Assembly (NCBI GenBank): GCA_018389105.1 | Contig: JACATO010000591.1 | Location: 1,598,501 to 1,662,500, forward strand | DNA: 64,000 nt | Direction of reading: 5' to 3' | Source: Nautilus pompilius | Taxonomy: Eukaryota; Mollusca; Cephalopoda; Nautilida; Nautilidae | Shown here: positions 49,601 through 60,048 of the stretch, piece by piece | Position numbering within the stretch: the stretch's first letter is position 1 | How the letters are laid out: the number at the start of each line of letters is the position of its first letter | Notes under the pieces: generated by a model | What the model was told of the DNA's origin: nothing | What the model saw: the letters and a program-made list of their open reading frames with translations, nothing else | Database searches by the model: none | Translations under genes and position numbers: made by a program

Positions 49601-51397
49601 AAACTAAGGAAGACCATACATGCATGTCCATTTTCAATGCTTCCGCGTATAAAACACCAGCCCTTGACCAGAATCCAACGCACAATTTATACGACATGGG
49701 AAGCATCATCGGTCTCGCTTGCTCGTTGATATTGCTTGTTTGTTATTCGTTACTCTTCATTACTCGTTACCTGATTTCGATTCCACATCCAATTCAGTTG
49801 TCTCATCACTGCTAGCCCTCGGAATCAGTTCACTTTTAGTGGGCGACACATCGATGGTGGAAGAGCTATTATTCTCTTCATTTTGCTTACTGAAATTGAA
49901 GGGAATGTCTGAGAATATATTTACACACACAACAGGTGAAGCCAAATCACAAAATAATAAATATATTACATCTATAACCTAGTTATGTGGACACCAGTAT
50001 ATGCTATAGCCAACCCCACTTCACGCCCTGTCCTTCACTTGACATCCCTCCCTGCCCTGCCATCAATAATGCATCATCCAGTGGTGAAGGGATGAGGGAT
50101 GGCAGAGGAGGGACAAATTTAATGCATATGTCAGTCTGACAAGGAGTCCATCTCCAGTCAGGTGTGATTGGCAATCTTCATCTTGAATCACTCTGATCAT
50201 TCAGACTGGGCACCGCTCAGCAGATTCGCACTGTCTACAGTTTATATGAGCTACCATACATCGCCACTTTATTGAATGGGACTAATAGAGGATCAAAACC
50301 AGGAATAAACCAGTTCTCAAGACAGATTAGTAAAACGACGCTTTTAGTGGAGAGCACGGCGATGTGAATGGCCGAGCTGGTCCCAGGAGGTTGAGCAGAG
50401 ATTCAAAATGCCAGGGATTCTCTTTATGCAGGCCCAGACGCGGATCCAGAGGTGGGGATGTGACTCACCCCTGCTCGACCTGCCAAAAAAATGTTTGTGA
50501 GGAATTTTGTGAACAACTGAAAAATGTTCACACAGAAGAGATTACAGACGCATGACAGATAAGCGGAAACAGTTGAAAAACAACGGCACATGGCGTTTGT
50601 CAGCATTTTTTTGTTCATCCATTTGTCATGTACATTGGTATTTAGTTGATCTGAGGTCGTGATTCCACCCAAAATTATGATCCACTAAGGAAAACGCCAC
50701 GTGTGGAATCCCCAACATATCCTTGAGCCATGAATGTCCCTCACTGTGTTATGTGAGATAAGATTTTCCTTCGAGCACTACAGACAATGTACAGTTAATA
50801 ATAAGTTACCGTTTATGCAAAAAATCAGTATTTTTCAGAAACTGACCTTTTTGCACAGAAAAAAGGTTAACCAAGGTCGGCTGTGATCTTTTCATAGTCA
50901 TGGAAAACTGTAGTGTAGACTCATCTAATGATGATCAATGTGAGGTGTATTAGCATCTGATTATATACTGCGATCGACCCTGACCTGATAGTAAGTCGCC
51001 TGACTGCTGGGTTGACCAATGGGTATAACGTTTCAAAGTTCAATTGTTTTGGGATTACAACAGATCGCACACAGTGGTTCTCGCTTACCAGTGTCAGTGT
51101 AGCAGCAGTGTTTGTTCACTTAATCCAGAATACCCGTCAAGGCAATGTGCATGGATGTTGTAACTGACCATAGTGACGTAAGGTCGCGATGATGGAGCCA
51201 GAATTCCGCCCTGGTATTCAGGTCACCACAAGATTTGGGAGTTTAAATCCTAGTTGTTTCTTCATCAAATCACTTTTATGAAGAAAATACAACTTTAAGT
51301 TTTTGCCTCTTCTGCTATATATAGAAAAATAAAAATTTGTCACCCGAAAAATAGTGGAGTCGTGTGGTGGGTGCGCCCCCACCTGGATCCACGCCTG
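46625..51397 (-). mobile_element. hAT element B: near full-length, ZMYM1/DUF4371 type
   Basis: A 4773-bp element with inverted ends CAGGGACGAATCCAGG and (inverse) CAGGCGTGGATCCAGG, 12 of 16 matching. Both boundaries coincide with those of the internally deleted copy A. The transposase gene is on the minus strand. No clear 8-bp duplication is seen (left flank accaaaac, right flank gcttctgt). The flanks CCTACCAAAAC and GCTTCTGTTGGTAG are partly inverse, so the inverted repeat may extend a little. A third TIR-like sequence, CAGACGCGGATCCAG, lies inside at 50435-50449. Confidence 0.88.
47320..49950 (-). pseudogene. hAT transposase of element B (TTF/DUF4371 type), interrupted
   Basis: On the minus strand: an acidic or low-complexity N-terminus (about 49760-49945); a TTF-like zinc-finger region around 49260-49400 (GLFCLPCLLFP, then KAFIETRDAPKF); an open block of 174 codons (48531-49055) with NFKLLVRLVSRTDVELKKHL, YFGIIADEVTDCSNWEQLGI, VERMLEYIKCENITGEEIT and CRCQTYNDAGNMAVK, i.e. 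the DUF4371 core with the catalytic-site DEVTD and the QTYNDAGNM motif; a 252-codon block (47628-48386) with SIHQTVSVLLKD, CKTTWVEGHTAF and the helical insertion; and the dimerisation region (about 47330-47560: LTYPATSASIECTNSV, then ERFNALLLLFVHRDI). Stops and frame changes separate the blocks. It is less decayed than the hAT at 7.6 kb and is the plausible source type for copy A. Confidence 0.88.
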
Positions 51398-52839
51398 GCT
51401 TCTGTTGGTAGATTTCCGATCATCTGATTGAAACTTGAACTACTTATGTAGCTCATGACAAGGAATGCTAAACTAACATGTCATCTTGAATGAGTACAAC
51501 ATGCTGACAAAATAATTAATTTTAAAATTGGTTGCAGACTGCACAGAAGCCATTGATGATGGTTTCGCATTGACCTGGTAATTCTCCCTTTAAATACATG
51601 GACCATTGGGGAAAAACCAGCTGGCCGGAAATTATCTATCTCTTGCTCTTTCTGATGATTATTTTGGATTTTAATCTGCTTAAACATTTCTTAGAGGGAG
51701 ATCAACATAGCAACTATCACATACAGATTAAACAACTACAGAGAAGCTTAGCTAATGGCAATTTCTCAAAAAAAATTTGACATCTCTTTACCTGCAAAAA
51801 TTGCTTATTTTAAAAATACCAAAGAATGGTTAAGCAAAGTTACCAGTGCTTTGAAATGACTCTTCCAAAATATTCTTGATAGAAGCCAAAATAAGAACAA
51901 CAAAGTGAATATCAAAAGTATTTTAAGATTTTTTTAGCTGAATACAATAAAATCTAAATGTATGTATTAAAATTGTTACATGTGAGATGTATCTTCTTAT
52001 GAAGCACTTGTAAATGATGATGGATGTAAGACTAGAAGATAAAGTTATGGGTGCATGGTGGGTGGTTGGGGAGGCAGAGCTCAAACTACTACTGACCACA
52101 CACGCACACATGCACACACGGGTCTGTGTGAGATAATTTCATGTACAATTAAATAGAAGCAACTTCCAAGGACAGAGGACATTGTCTAGTGATTTGATTG
52201 GGACAGGTGGTAGTCACTCTCCAGGATTATTACTTTTCCAGGTCAAATTTGATACAGCTGTCAAGCATTTACAAAGCATTGCATTAAACATTGGGAACCC
52301 CAGCTCCAAATTTCCACTTTAATCAATGTGCTAGACCTTAAAAATTAATGTATTTCCATAGGTCAATAGCCAGTACAGAAGGCACATCCATAATAATGGA
52401 CTATTAATGGTGATTGAGTGAAGTAAAATAAAAATTATTTTTTTCAGTTTGAGGTAGCAAAGTGGTTGGCCAACAGGCCTGTGCTAGAGATGGTTTCAGT
52501 ACATAGAGACGAGTCTGCAATGCAATGGTGACCACTTGCTTAATACTGTTGCTTCTGTAGCTTTTTTCTATTTATTAACTATATAACCTGTCTTATGTGA
52601 GCAATGGACAGTGTCTTTGCATCCCAAAAGTATTTTTTGATCCCTTAAAGATGGCACGTTATGCAATCACATTGAATACCGTTGTCAATTTGAGCACCAC
52701 ATGGCAAGGGTGGTTCAGTCACTTGCAATCGTGAAATACTTTGTGCATGTGAAAGCAGAAACTCAGCATGCATAGTTGATAAAGAGCTTAAAGATGTTAG
52801 CAAATGCAAATTAGTAAAATTTTAAAGTGCAAAGCCAAA
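51398..52839. other. Intronic sequence, nothing firmly recognised
   Basis: AT-rich intron right of element B. A (CA)-rich patch at 52097-52121. Any 5' part of the Tigger relic that follows is not readable. Confidence 0.5.
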
Positions 52840-53962
52840 ACTAAGGCAGATTATGACAGCAATGGCAACTGAAAATGAAATGTTCAGCAAACCAAAAATG
52901 ATGACAACCAATTTGTCTACTTTGGTTTTGCAATACCATCATGCATTCTGTAAACATTACAGGCCAATGTTAGAAGTCAAAATCCTAAAATTTGTCAGTG
53001 AATTGGTAAAGAAAAAATTTTTAGGAAAACAACAGCTGGCTTTTCAACTGTGATGGAAAACTGGCTAAAGCAGTTGCCAGAAATAAAGATGGACAAGACT
53101 GGGTTATTTCACTGTGATATGATGTTAAATAAAATGCTGAATTTAGCAAAAAGAAAAATTAAAGGAGTACAGAAAATGTTTTTGGTCATTGGTAGGCATG
53201 GTTAACTCTCTCTGCCTTTAATGTACCACTACAACTGATGTGTATGGATGATATTTGTTCTAATAGAAGAATGGCAGCAGAAACAGCATATTATCCTCTT
53301 TCTGATTAATGACCATGCCCACCCCATCTGCAATTTACAAATACAAAATTACAGTTTTTTCCTATCTATTACAACTGGATGCTTTCCGCCTATGGATCAT
53401 AGCATCATTCAAATGCTTGAGCTGAAATGCTAAAGGCAGCAGATTTTCTTCTTCATCAGAAAATTTTAAATACACAACTAATCCAGTCTACTACTAATGA
53501 AGAAAAGTTCCATCGAAGCAATAAATTGGTTGGCACACTTGTGGAATGAGGTCAGTGCAGTTATAATTATGAAGTGCAGCCAAGGCTGTGGTTTACAACA
53601 TTTGGATATGTAAGAAAACAAAGGGGAGGACACAAAAGAATATCCTACTTGCACTTATTAAATTAACCAAGGATATCTTGAAAATTGAAAAAGCACCAGG
53701 AATGGATGATCGGTTGATCACAAGTGATGAAGAAATTAACTGGGATCAACCAGCCAGCAAAATTCTTGAGGAAATTGATGGCTCCAAAATACAAAACATC
53801 TGGAATAACAATAAAGATGAGGAACCTGGTAGCAGTAATCTTACTGTCCTGCTTTACAGAGCTTCAAAAGCTTGCAAAATGTTTGTAAAATTAAAGAAGT
53901 TTATATTGAAAGAGGCTATGAATCCATGTGACAGGCCATGGGCACAGCTGAGAAAAGTTTAA
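52840..53962 (+). pseudogene. Tigger/pogo transposase relic (DDE_1)
   Basis: Broken + strand frames give a CENP-B-type DNA-binding segment (NLSTLVLQYHHAFCKHYRPM, then EVKILKFVSELVKKK, about 52905-53015). Next come DDE-domain pieces: ILFLINDHAHPICNL, where Tigger proteins have LL.DN..AHP; then FFLSITTGCFPPMDHSIIQM, corresponding to the ...LPPN.TS..QPMDQGVI... block (53290-53430); then EAINWLAHLWNEVSAVIIMKC (about 53515-53580). The C-terminal open part (53588-53962) reads MDDRLITSDEEINWDQPASK and ends PWAQLRKV. Several stops and the D-to-H change in the DN..AHP motif show it is inactive. TIRs were not found. Confidence 0.75.
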
Positions 53963-55134
53963 TTGAAGCATTTATGAATTGTTTTTAACAAAAAACATTT
54001 TGTTCTTTTTCAAATCCTTTGTAAATTATGCACTCAATGACTACTACTTAATGAACATTGCACGTGAGTTCCAATAATGCAGATTTGTAAGCCCATGTGC
54101 TTTGTTTTAAATGATTCTGTGAGGATGACTGCTTCCAATACATGCAGTTAAACTTCATTGTACATGATTTAAAATCTTTATGCATAATAATGTGGAACTG
54201 AATATTTAATCACCTATAATTGGTATAATTATAGCCTATTCCTGGTTTGTCTCACAATGTACCATATTACCTATTGTTCACTTTTTTCTTTGTCTGTGGG
54301 TGTGTGTGTAATAAACAAAACCGAGGCAATGCTATTTTCAGTTTCACATTTGAATTGCATATGAAATATATATTTTAACATAAATGCGCTCGCTCATAAT
54401 CTGTGTTAACTTAAACACACTTGACCAAATTACCAAACTTGCCATTCATACATTCATTCATTTTTTCACCACATACTTTCCAATCAAATTGCATCAAAAA
54501 GCTGTCTGCCTTAGATAGGTTTGAGTGTATAGATGCATTCCAGTGATGGATCTAGATGAGATTTGAAGGCATTCATCATCATCTCCAAAATAATTAAAGC
54601 AAAAAAATATTGGTTTGGTAGTAAATATTCCAAAAGAAAAATGTGGTTTTCGCTTTGAATATACAGAAATATTCAGTAATTTCTTGATGTTTCCAGTATT
54701 CTAAACAGCATTATGAGCACAAAGACGATGTGATGCAACTGCTAACAAGAGTTATCGTTCCTGCATTTTGTACGGTGGCACTTTTGTCTTAAGCAGAAAA
54801 TAGAAACATTCTTCTTGAACTTCTATGTTCAATTGTGGGATAAAATGAGCATGCTTGCAGCCATACCAACATACTGCTGGTGCAGTTGGTCTCCAACAGA
54901 GAGTAAATAAACATAGATGCTCTGCCACAGCAGGCCTGTATTTCATTTTTGATAATTTAATCTGTTGCTGCTTTTTATATACAAAAATCACTTTTTAAAA
55001 GAAAATATTTCTTGTGCATATCAGATTTTGATTTGGTTATGCTAAAATACATTTTAGAATAATAAATAACAAATTTTTTGAAATACAATTCTAAATTTTT
55101 TTGGTAAAAAATTCTGACCTTTTCATGCAGATTA
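53963..55134. other. Intronic sequence, nothing recognised
   Basis: AT-rich. The right end of the Tigger relic should lie here but no CAGT-type end was identified. Confidence 0.5.
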
Positions 55135-55766
55135 CACGCAACAAAAAGTCCTGTTACTATGCCAAAATTTTAATAAATATAGAAATAAAGGCAATAGTTT
55201 TAAGTTTTAGAAAGTAGGGTAATCATGAAAATGTTTACAGTAAATTTCAGATTTAATCTTACATTTCCTCCATTATCTATACATTGTTGAGGCCTGTTTT
55301 GGTCCATGAAGTATAGTACTTTTCTTTTAAAATTTTCCAAATCATGAGACTGGTTTGAATGCATGGATATAAATTTTCTCCAAAGGAAGAAGTCCATAGA
55401 TATCAGGTGAGGTGATCAGGGAACCCATGCGATAAAGCTACTGTGTCTAATTTATCTATCCAGAAAGATCTCACTAAGATAAACATGAACTTTAATGGTG
55501 TGAACCTTGTCCTGTTGGAAGATTATGATATCCAACAGGCAATATAGAGATGAAATGAAGAAAATTTGCAGTGTCACCATTTACAGTATATTTTTCAAAA
55601 AAAATGTTCCATAAATTTTATTCTCAGTAAGAACCACACCAGACATTAACTTTAGGATAGTCCCTCTCATATTCTCCCACTTCACATGTACTGTGTGTTC
55701 CCCAACTTCAGCAGGTACATCTATTAACCTTAACTTTGTAATAGTAACAGGACTTTATGTACACCC
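55135..55766 (-). mobile_element. Short internally deleted mariner-type element
   Basis: Inverted ends share an identical 16-bp block AAAGTCCTGTTACTAT ten bases in from each edge, and TA flanks both sides (55133-55134, 55767-55768). Only 632 bp long. The outermost ten bases are poorly matched. The minus strand carries the C-terminal part of a DDE_3-type transposase. Confidence 0.75.
55200..55760 (-). pseudogene. Mariner-type transposase, C-terminal half only
   Basis: Minus-strand broken frames read EVGEHTVHVKWENMRGTIL, then KVNVWCG and KIYGTFFLK, then IIFQQDKVHT containing the second catalytic Asp. The 65-codon open end (55200-55397) has MDFFLWRKF, preceded by SPDIS containing the third catalytic Asp. 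This is the same DDE_3 transposase type as at 40.4-41.4 kb, but the TIR sequence differs, so it is a different family. The N-terminal DNA-binding half and the first catalytic Asp are absent. Confidence 0.7.
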
Positions 55767-56480
55767 TACAAATCTCAAGTTTTTATTTATTCATTGGTTT
55801 TATCCATTTTTGTTTTCTTTTAGTTTGATTTAGATAGAAGATGTACTTTAGACTGGAAATAAATTTATACTTTACTGACATCTCTATTCCATCTAAATTG
55901 GACTTGTTTTTAATCAATTTATGTTTCAGTCAAAGCAAAATTAAAATTGGCCATTAATCAGTCTCTCACATCCTCAGTTCCACATATTCCTTTAACTTTG
56001 TAGCATACATTTTTGGTTTTATGTGATTTAGTTTGTAAGACTCCCCTGCAACTTATGCACATTTTCTATTTACTGCTTTTCACATGAGTTCAATAACTTA
56101 TTTAGTTTGAATTGATGGTTTTTATATCAAACTGATTTCTGCTTAGCTTCAATGATCTTTTCCTAGTATCTATTTTACCCAGAGCAGTCAGGCATTTATG
56201 ACATCACTGGCTTCCTTACAGCGCAACAGCACTTATTGTTTGTAGATTGGTCCAGCTGAGTCAACACTTTAATTATCTGGAGATAAAATTAACCCTAAAA
56301 TAATTTTATTTTGTATCTTATATAGTGAAAGAATTAATTTTCATGTCTTTAAAAAACAGGGCAAAAATTTGTATTGGTTAGAGAAATTAAGACTTTAATG
56401 CAATATTAACCTATTTTGTTTCAGGATTTAATGAATATGCTAAAAAGGAATTAAAAAATACATTTAGTTTAAAATTATGG
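55767..56480. other. Intronic sequence, nothing recognised
   Basis: AT-rich spacer with no identifiable elements. Confidence 0.55.
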
Positions 56481-56690
56481 AAGTTTGGTGGTAAAGTTCC
56501 TAGGCTACTGCTCAGGTTCGGTAGGTATTTGATTCCCACACTTAATTTACCATACCTCTGTAGCATGGTTTCTTCTTGCTATTCTATCAGCAGCCAGGAA
56601 TATGGATTTCCTCTGAGCTCTTTAATTTCCCCTCACATTAAAAAAATGAAGAAATTTAATAGGGATTTTATACATTAAATGTGCATTTTG
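56481..56690 (+). repeat. Probable tRNA-derived SINE (family copy 4)
   Basis: Head TTTGGTGGTAAAGTTCC and a box-B-like GGTATTTGATTCCC. Then CATGGTTTCTTCTTGCTATT, CAGCAGCCAGGAATATGG, ATTTCCTCTG and an A-rich run with ATGAAGAAATTTAATAGGG. The most diverged of the five copies. Confidence 0.5.
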
Positions 56691-58724
56691 CCCCCACACA
56701 CACTTCTCCTCTACCTAGTTTAGGAAACTAAAACCAGAAGGTTGGCTGGAAGTGAAGAAGTTTAAAGCAATGTTTCAGTTAGGATTCAGTCACAGAGCTC
56801 AGTCTCTATCAACCCATGAAATTTTTAATGTGAACCCAAATACAAAGATCATCTTTTTCTTAAGAACAAATATCCTAGGTGGTGGGCAACATAAAGAACA
56901 TGGAAGAAATTAGAAAATAAAGCATATAACTTTAGGATATTTTGAACATTTACTTATGCTTATTTTCATCTAAATAAAGAAAACAATCTCAATATAGTAT
57001 AAGGGAAAAGACCAATCTGCTTTAGAAACACAAGTTCATATAATAAACAGAAGATGAGTTATGCAAATTTGTTGGAAGACCAGGTGGAAAGAAAATAACA
57101 TTGTGATAAAAGCTCAGAGGATCATTAAAGCAAGTTTGAAATGTTTAATGCATAGAGATTCTTGAAATCAGTAAAGGATCTGAGCAGAATCCTTATGTCA
57201 TTCAATGGAAATTTACGATCAGGATATATGTTCTGAATGGTTAGAAAGGTCAGAATTTTCTTTCTCCAGCAGATGTGCTTAATATTGCTCTTTCATGCAC
57301 ATGATGGTCTTGCTCTTTTTAAATTTTAAAAATTTGAATAAACTTGTTAACAGTAAAAGTAGCAAAATGAACTTGTGTTCATGGGCATCAGCTTTAGAGA
57401 ATTTCTAAATACAACTGAAAATAATTGTATAAAATTATTTTTAGCTATATAAAATCTTATCCTTGTGTTTTTGTGCTCACCCTCCTTTTTTCAGTAAAAT
57501 TTCAGTGTGTATGCTGTCACAATTCTAAAAATATTTTGTTTTTTCACTCTTTAAAGATTAATTTTAGTTTAAAATGTTATCCAGCAATAAATATATTGAA
57601 TCAGTATCATTTTTCATGTGGAGATGTCATAAATTTATTGACCTTTAGTTAGCACACAGTGAAATTACCTAAAAGACCTAGCTATACGGGTAAGTAAATG
57701 ACTAAATAAAAGAGATTCAAAGAAATTATATTTGTTCATGACACTGTCTGATTTGAATCAATTTTTAAGTATCAGAATTTATGCTGAACAAATCTTTAAT
57801 TGCATATTTATTAATTGTCAAAGTTTCGTATCTCTCTCTCTCTCCCTGTTCTTTTTTATGTTTGATACAAAAAGAAATAATTTTATTAATTTTATGAAAA
57901 TGATCACAGCCAATATTTTAATATTTGTTGTAATAATCTTCCCAATTTTTGTCAAGACTTAGCTAAATTAATCTCTCTCTCTCAATTATAAAAATGCAGA
58001 TATATATTGGTAATTATTCAGTATGTTGCAAAATTTAATTTTTCATTGAAATTCCTTTTAAATCTGACTAAACTTTTAATGCTTTTTTGTAGAACATGCT
58101 AATTGTAAATAACATAGATAGTTTAAAAAACATTTTCCATGTATATGAAAGAGAAAATTTCTTGTTTCATTAGAAATATTTAAATGAAACCTGGCTAGAC
58201 AATATTCCAGAAATGCTATTTTAGCCAAGTTTTGTTTGAAAGTCCTTAGTACATTATTTGAAGTTGGTTTGCATAGTGGTAACATTGAAAATGTAGGTGA
58301 ACTTGACCCTAACATGTTATGTATTTCTCTATTCTACCAATTTGATAACACTGTTATTTAAGAATTATTCAAACAGCCGAAAGAAAATATCAGGGAAATT
58401 TCAAATTGGATTTCATCAGAATTCAGTGTTGAGGATTCAATGTTAAAGTTTTCGTTCAACAATTATCTTCTAATTCAAAATTTTGAGTAAAACAGATATA
58501 ATTTAATTTTGATTTCCCCCCATATCTTGTGATTTTGTTAGCAGTAAGACATGGAGTTCAGAAGGACTTTTATGGTCTGTTAAACTGTTTTAGTTATTTT
58601 GCTTATGGGCTTTAACTTTGTTGTCTTTTCATTACATTAGTAGTTAGTTATTAGTTGATAATCAGTTGGTTTTTGAAATGTTTGTGATAAAAATTTTCCA
58701 TCTTCTTGGTCACTTCTTAATATA
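56691..58724. other. Intronic sequence, nothing recognised
   Basis: AT-rich, with short (TC)n runs at about 57831-57845 and 57972-57983. No coding block with a recognised motif. Confidence 0.55.
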
Positions 58725-60048
58725 TGAGGTCAGTCAAAAAAATATCCGACTTTATTTTTTCCCATGGGAAGTAATGACATTAGGGAGGCAAAAGTGTGCA
58801 TAGTGGAGCCGCATGCCTTCATGCGCATGCGTGGTTTTTGGTGGGTTTGCTGGATGTGTTAGTCACTGTCAGGCAGCCAGCATGTGAGGTGCTGTACTAC
58901 TTACTAATCGCATTTTCATTTCGCCCTTGATAATGGAACGTGTGGAGCAACGATGTTACATCAAGTTTTGCCAAAAACTTGGAGATACCCAAGCGGAAAC
59001 AATTCACAAAATTCAACAGGCTTTTGGTGACAATGCCATGGGTTTTATCAAAATAAAAGAACGGTACAACATGTTCAAAGATGTCCACACATCAGTGGAG
59101 AGTGACCAGCGTCCCGGGAGGCCATCAACAAGCTGCAATGTAGTTGTTATCGAGAAAGTGCGGACCTTGATAATGGAGGATCGTCATTTGACAGTGCGGG
59201 AAATTGGCGACAAGGTTGGGATCAGTAAAGATTCTGCACATACAATTTTAAAGGAGGATTTGGGATTGCGCAGAGTGGCAGCGAAATTTATGACTAAGCT
59301 GCTTTCTCAGGAACAACAACAACTTTGTCTTGAGTTTGCGCAGGACCTGCTGGATACTGCCAACAGGGATCCTGAGTTACAGAATACCGTGGTAACTGGA
59401 GATGAGACATGGGTGTACGGGTAACCTGGAAACCAAAGCTTAGTCATCACAGTGGAACCACCCAACGTCGCCAAGGCCCAAAAAAGCACATCAGGTCCGA
59501 AGCAAAATCAAGGTGATACTGACTGTTTTCTTCGACTACCGACGCGTTGTGCATCACGAATACCCACCAGAAGGATAAACAGTTACAAAGGAGCACTATC
59601 AGGAAGTCCTCTGACGTCTTCGTGATGCAGCTCGGCGCAAGAGACCAGATCTGTGGGCCTTGCAAAACTGGCAGCTGCATCATGACAATGCCCCGGCTCA
59701 TTCGTCACAGCTAATCCAAGGTTTCTTGGCAAAGAAAGGCATTTCGCTCATTCGCCAAGGTCCCTACTCTCCAGACATGCTCCTTCTGACTTCTTGTTCC
59801 CAAAAATGAAGATGCCGCTGAAAGGCTCCCTCTTTGAGAGCCGAAAGGACATCATGCGGAATGCAATGGCGGAATTGAGAGCCATTCCGGAAGAAGCATT
59901 GCAGATGTACTTCAAACAGTGAAAGGATTGCTGGGCTAAGTGTGTGAGGCACAAGGGGCCTACTTTGTAGAGGATTAGCAATTGAACCCCACCAAGTACG
60001 TAATTTTTTTTCCCAGCCTAAGGTCAGATACTTTTTTGACAGAGGTCA
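58725..60048 (+). mobile_element. mariner (DD34D-type) DNA transposon
   Basis: A 1324-bp element with 30-bp inverted ends agreeing at 24 of 30 positions (TGAGGTCAGTCAAAAAAATA and TGACCTCTGTCAAAAAAGTA). Flanked by TA on each side (58723-58724, 60049-60050). Length and transposase content are those of a complete mariner. Confidence 0.92.
58933..59960 (+). pseudogene. mariner transposase (SETMAR/GVQW3-like), frameshifted
   Basis: ATG at 58933 opens 163 codons: MERVEQRCYIKFCQKLGDTQ, an HTH region with the linker DQRPGRPSTS, then VREIGDKVGISKDSAHTIL (second HTH), and LCLEFAQDLLDTA. It ends in VVTGDETWVYG, which contains the first catalytic Asp, and then hits TAA at 59422 after a small deletion. 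In the shifted frame the protein continues: HQVRSKIKVILTVFFDYR, VVHHEYPPEG (followed by a stop), HHDNAPAHSSQLI with the second Asp, then SPDM and, after another indel, PSD(F)LFPKMKMPLKGS with the third Asp, and AELRAIPEEALQMYF. The order and spacing fit DD34D mariners. A handful of stops and frameshifts make it inactive, but it is the least decayed transposase gene here. Confidence 0.92.

Noticed and set aside
49369..49815. 148-codon plus-strand frame in element B
   Set aside because: Antisense to the N-terminal region of the transposase; a shadow frame.
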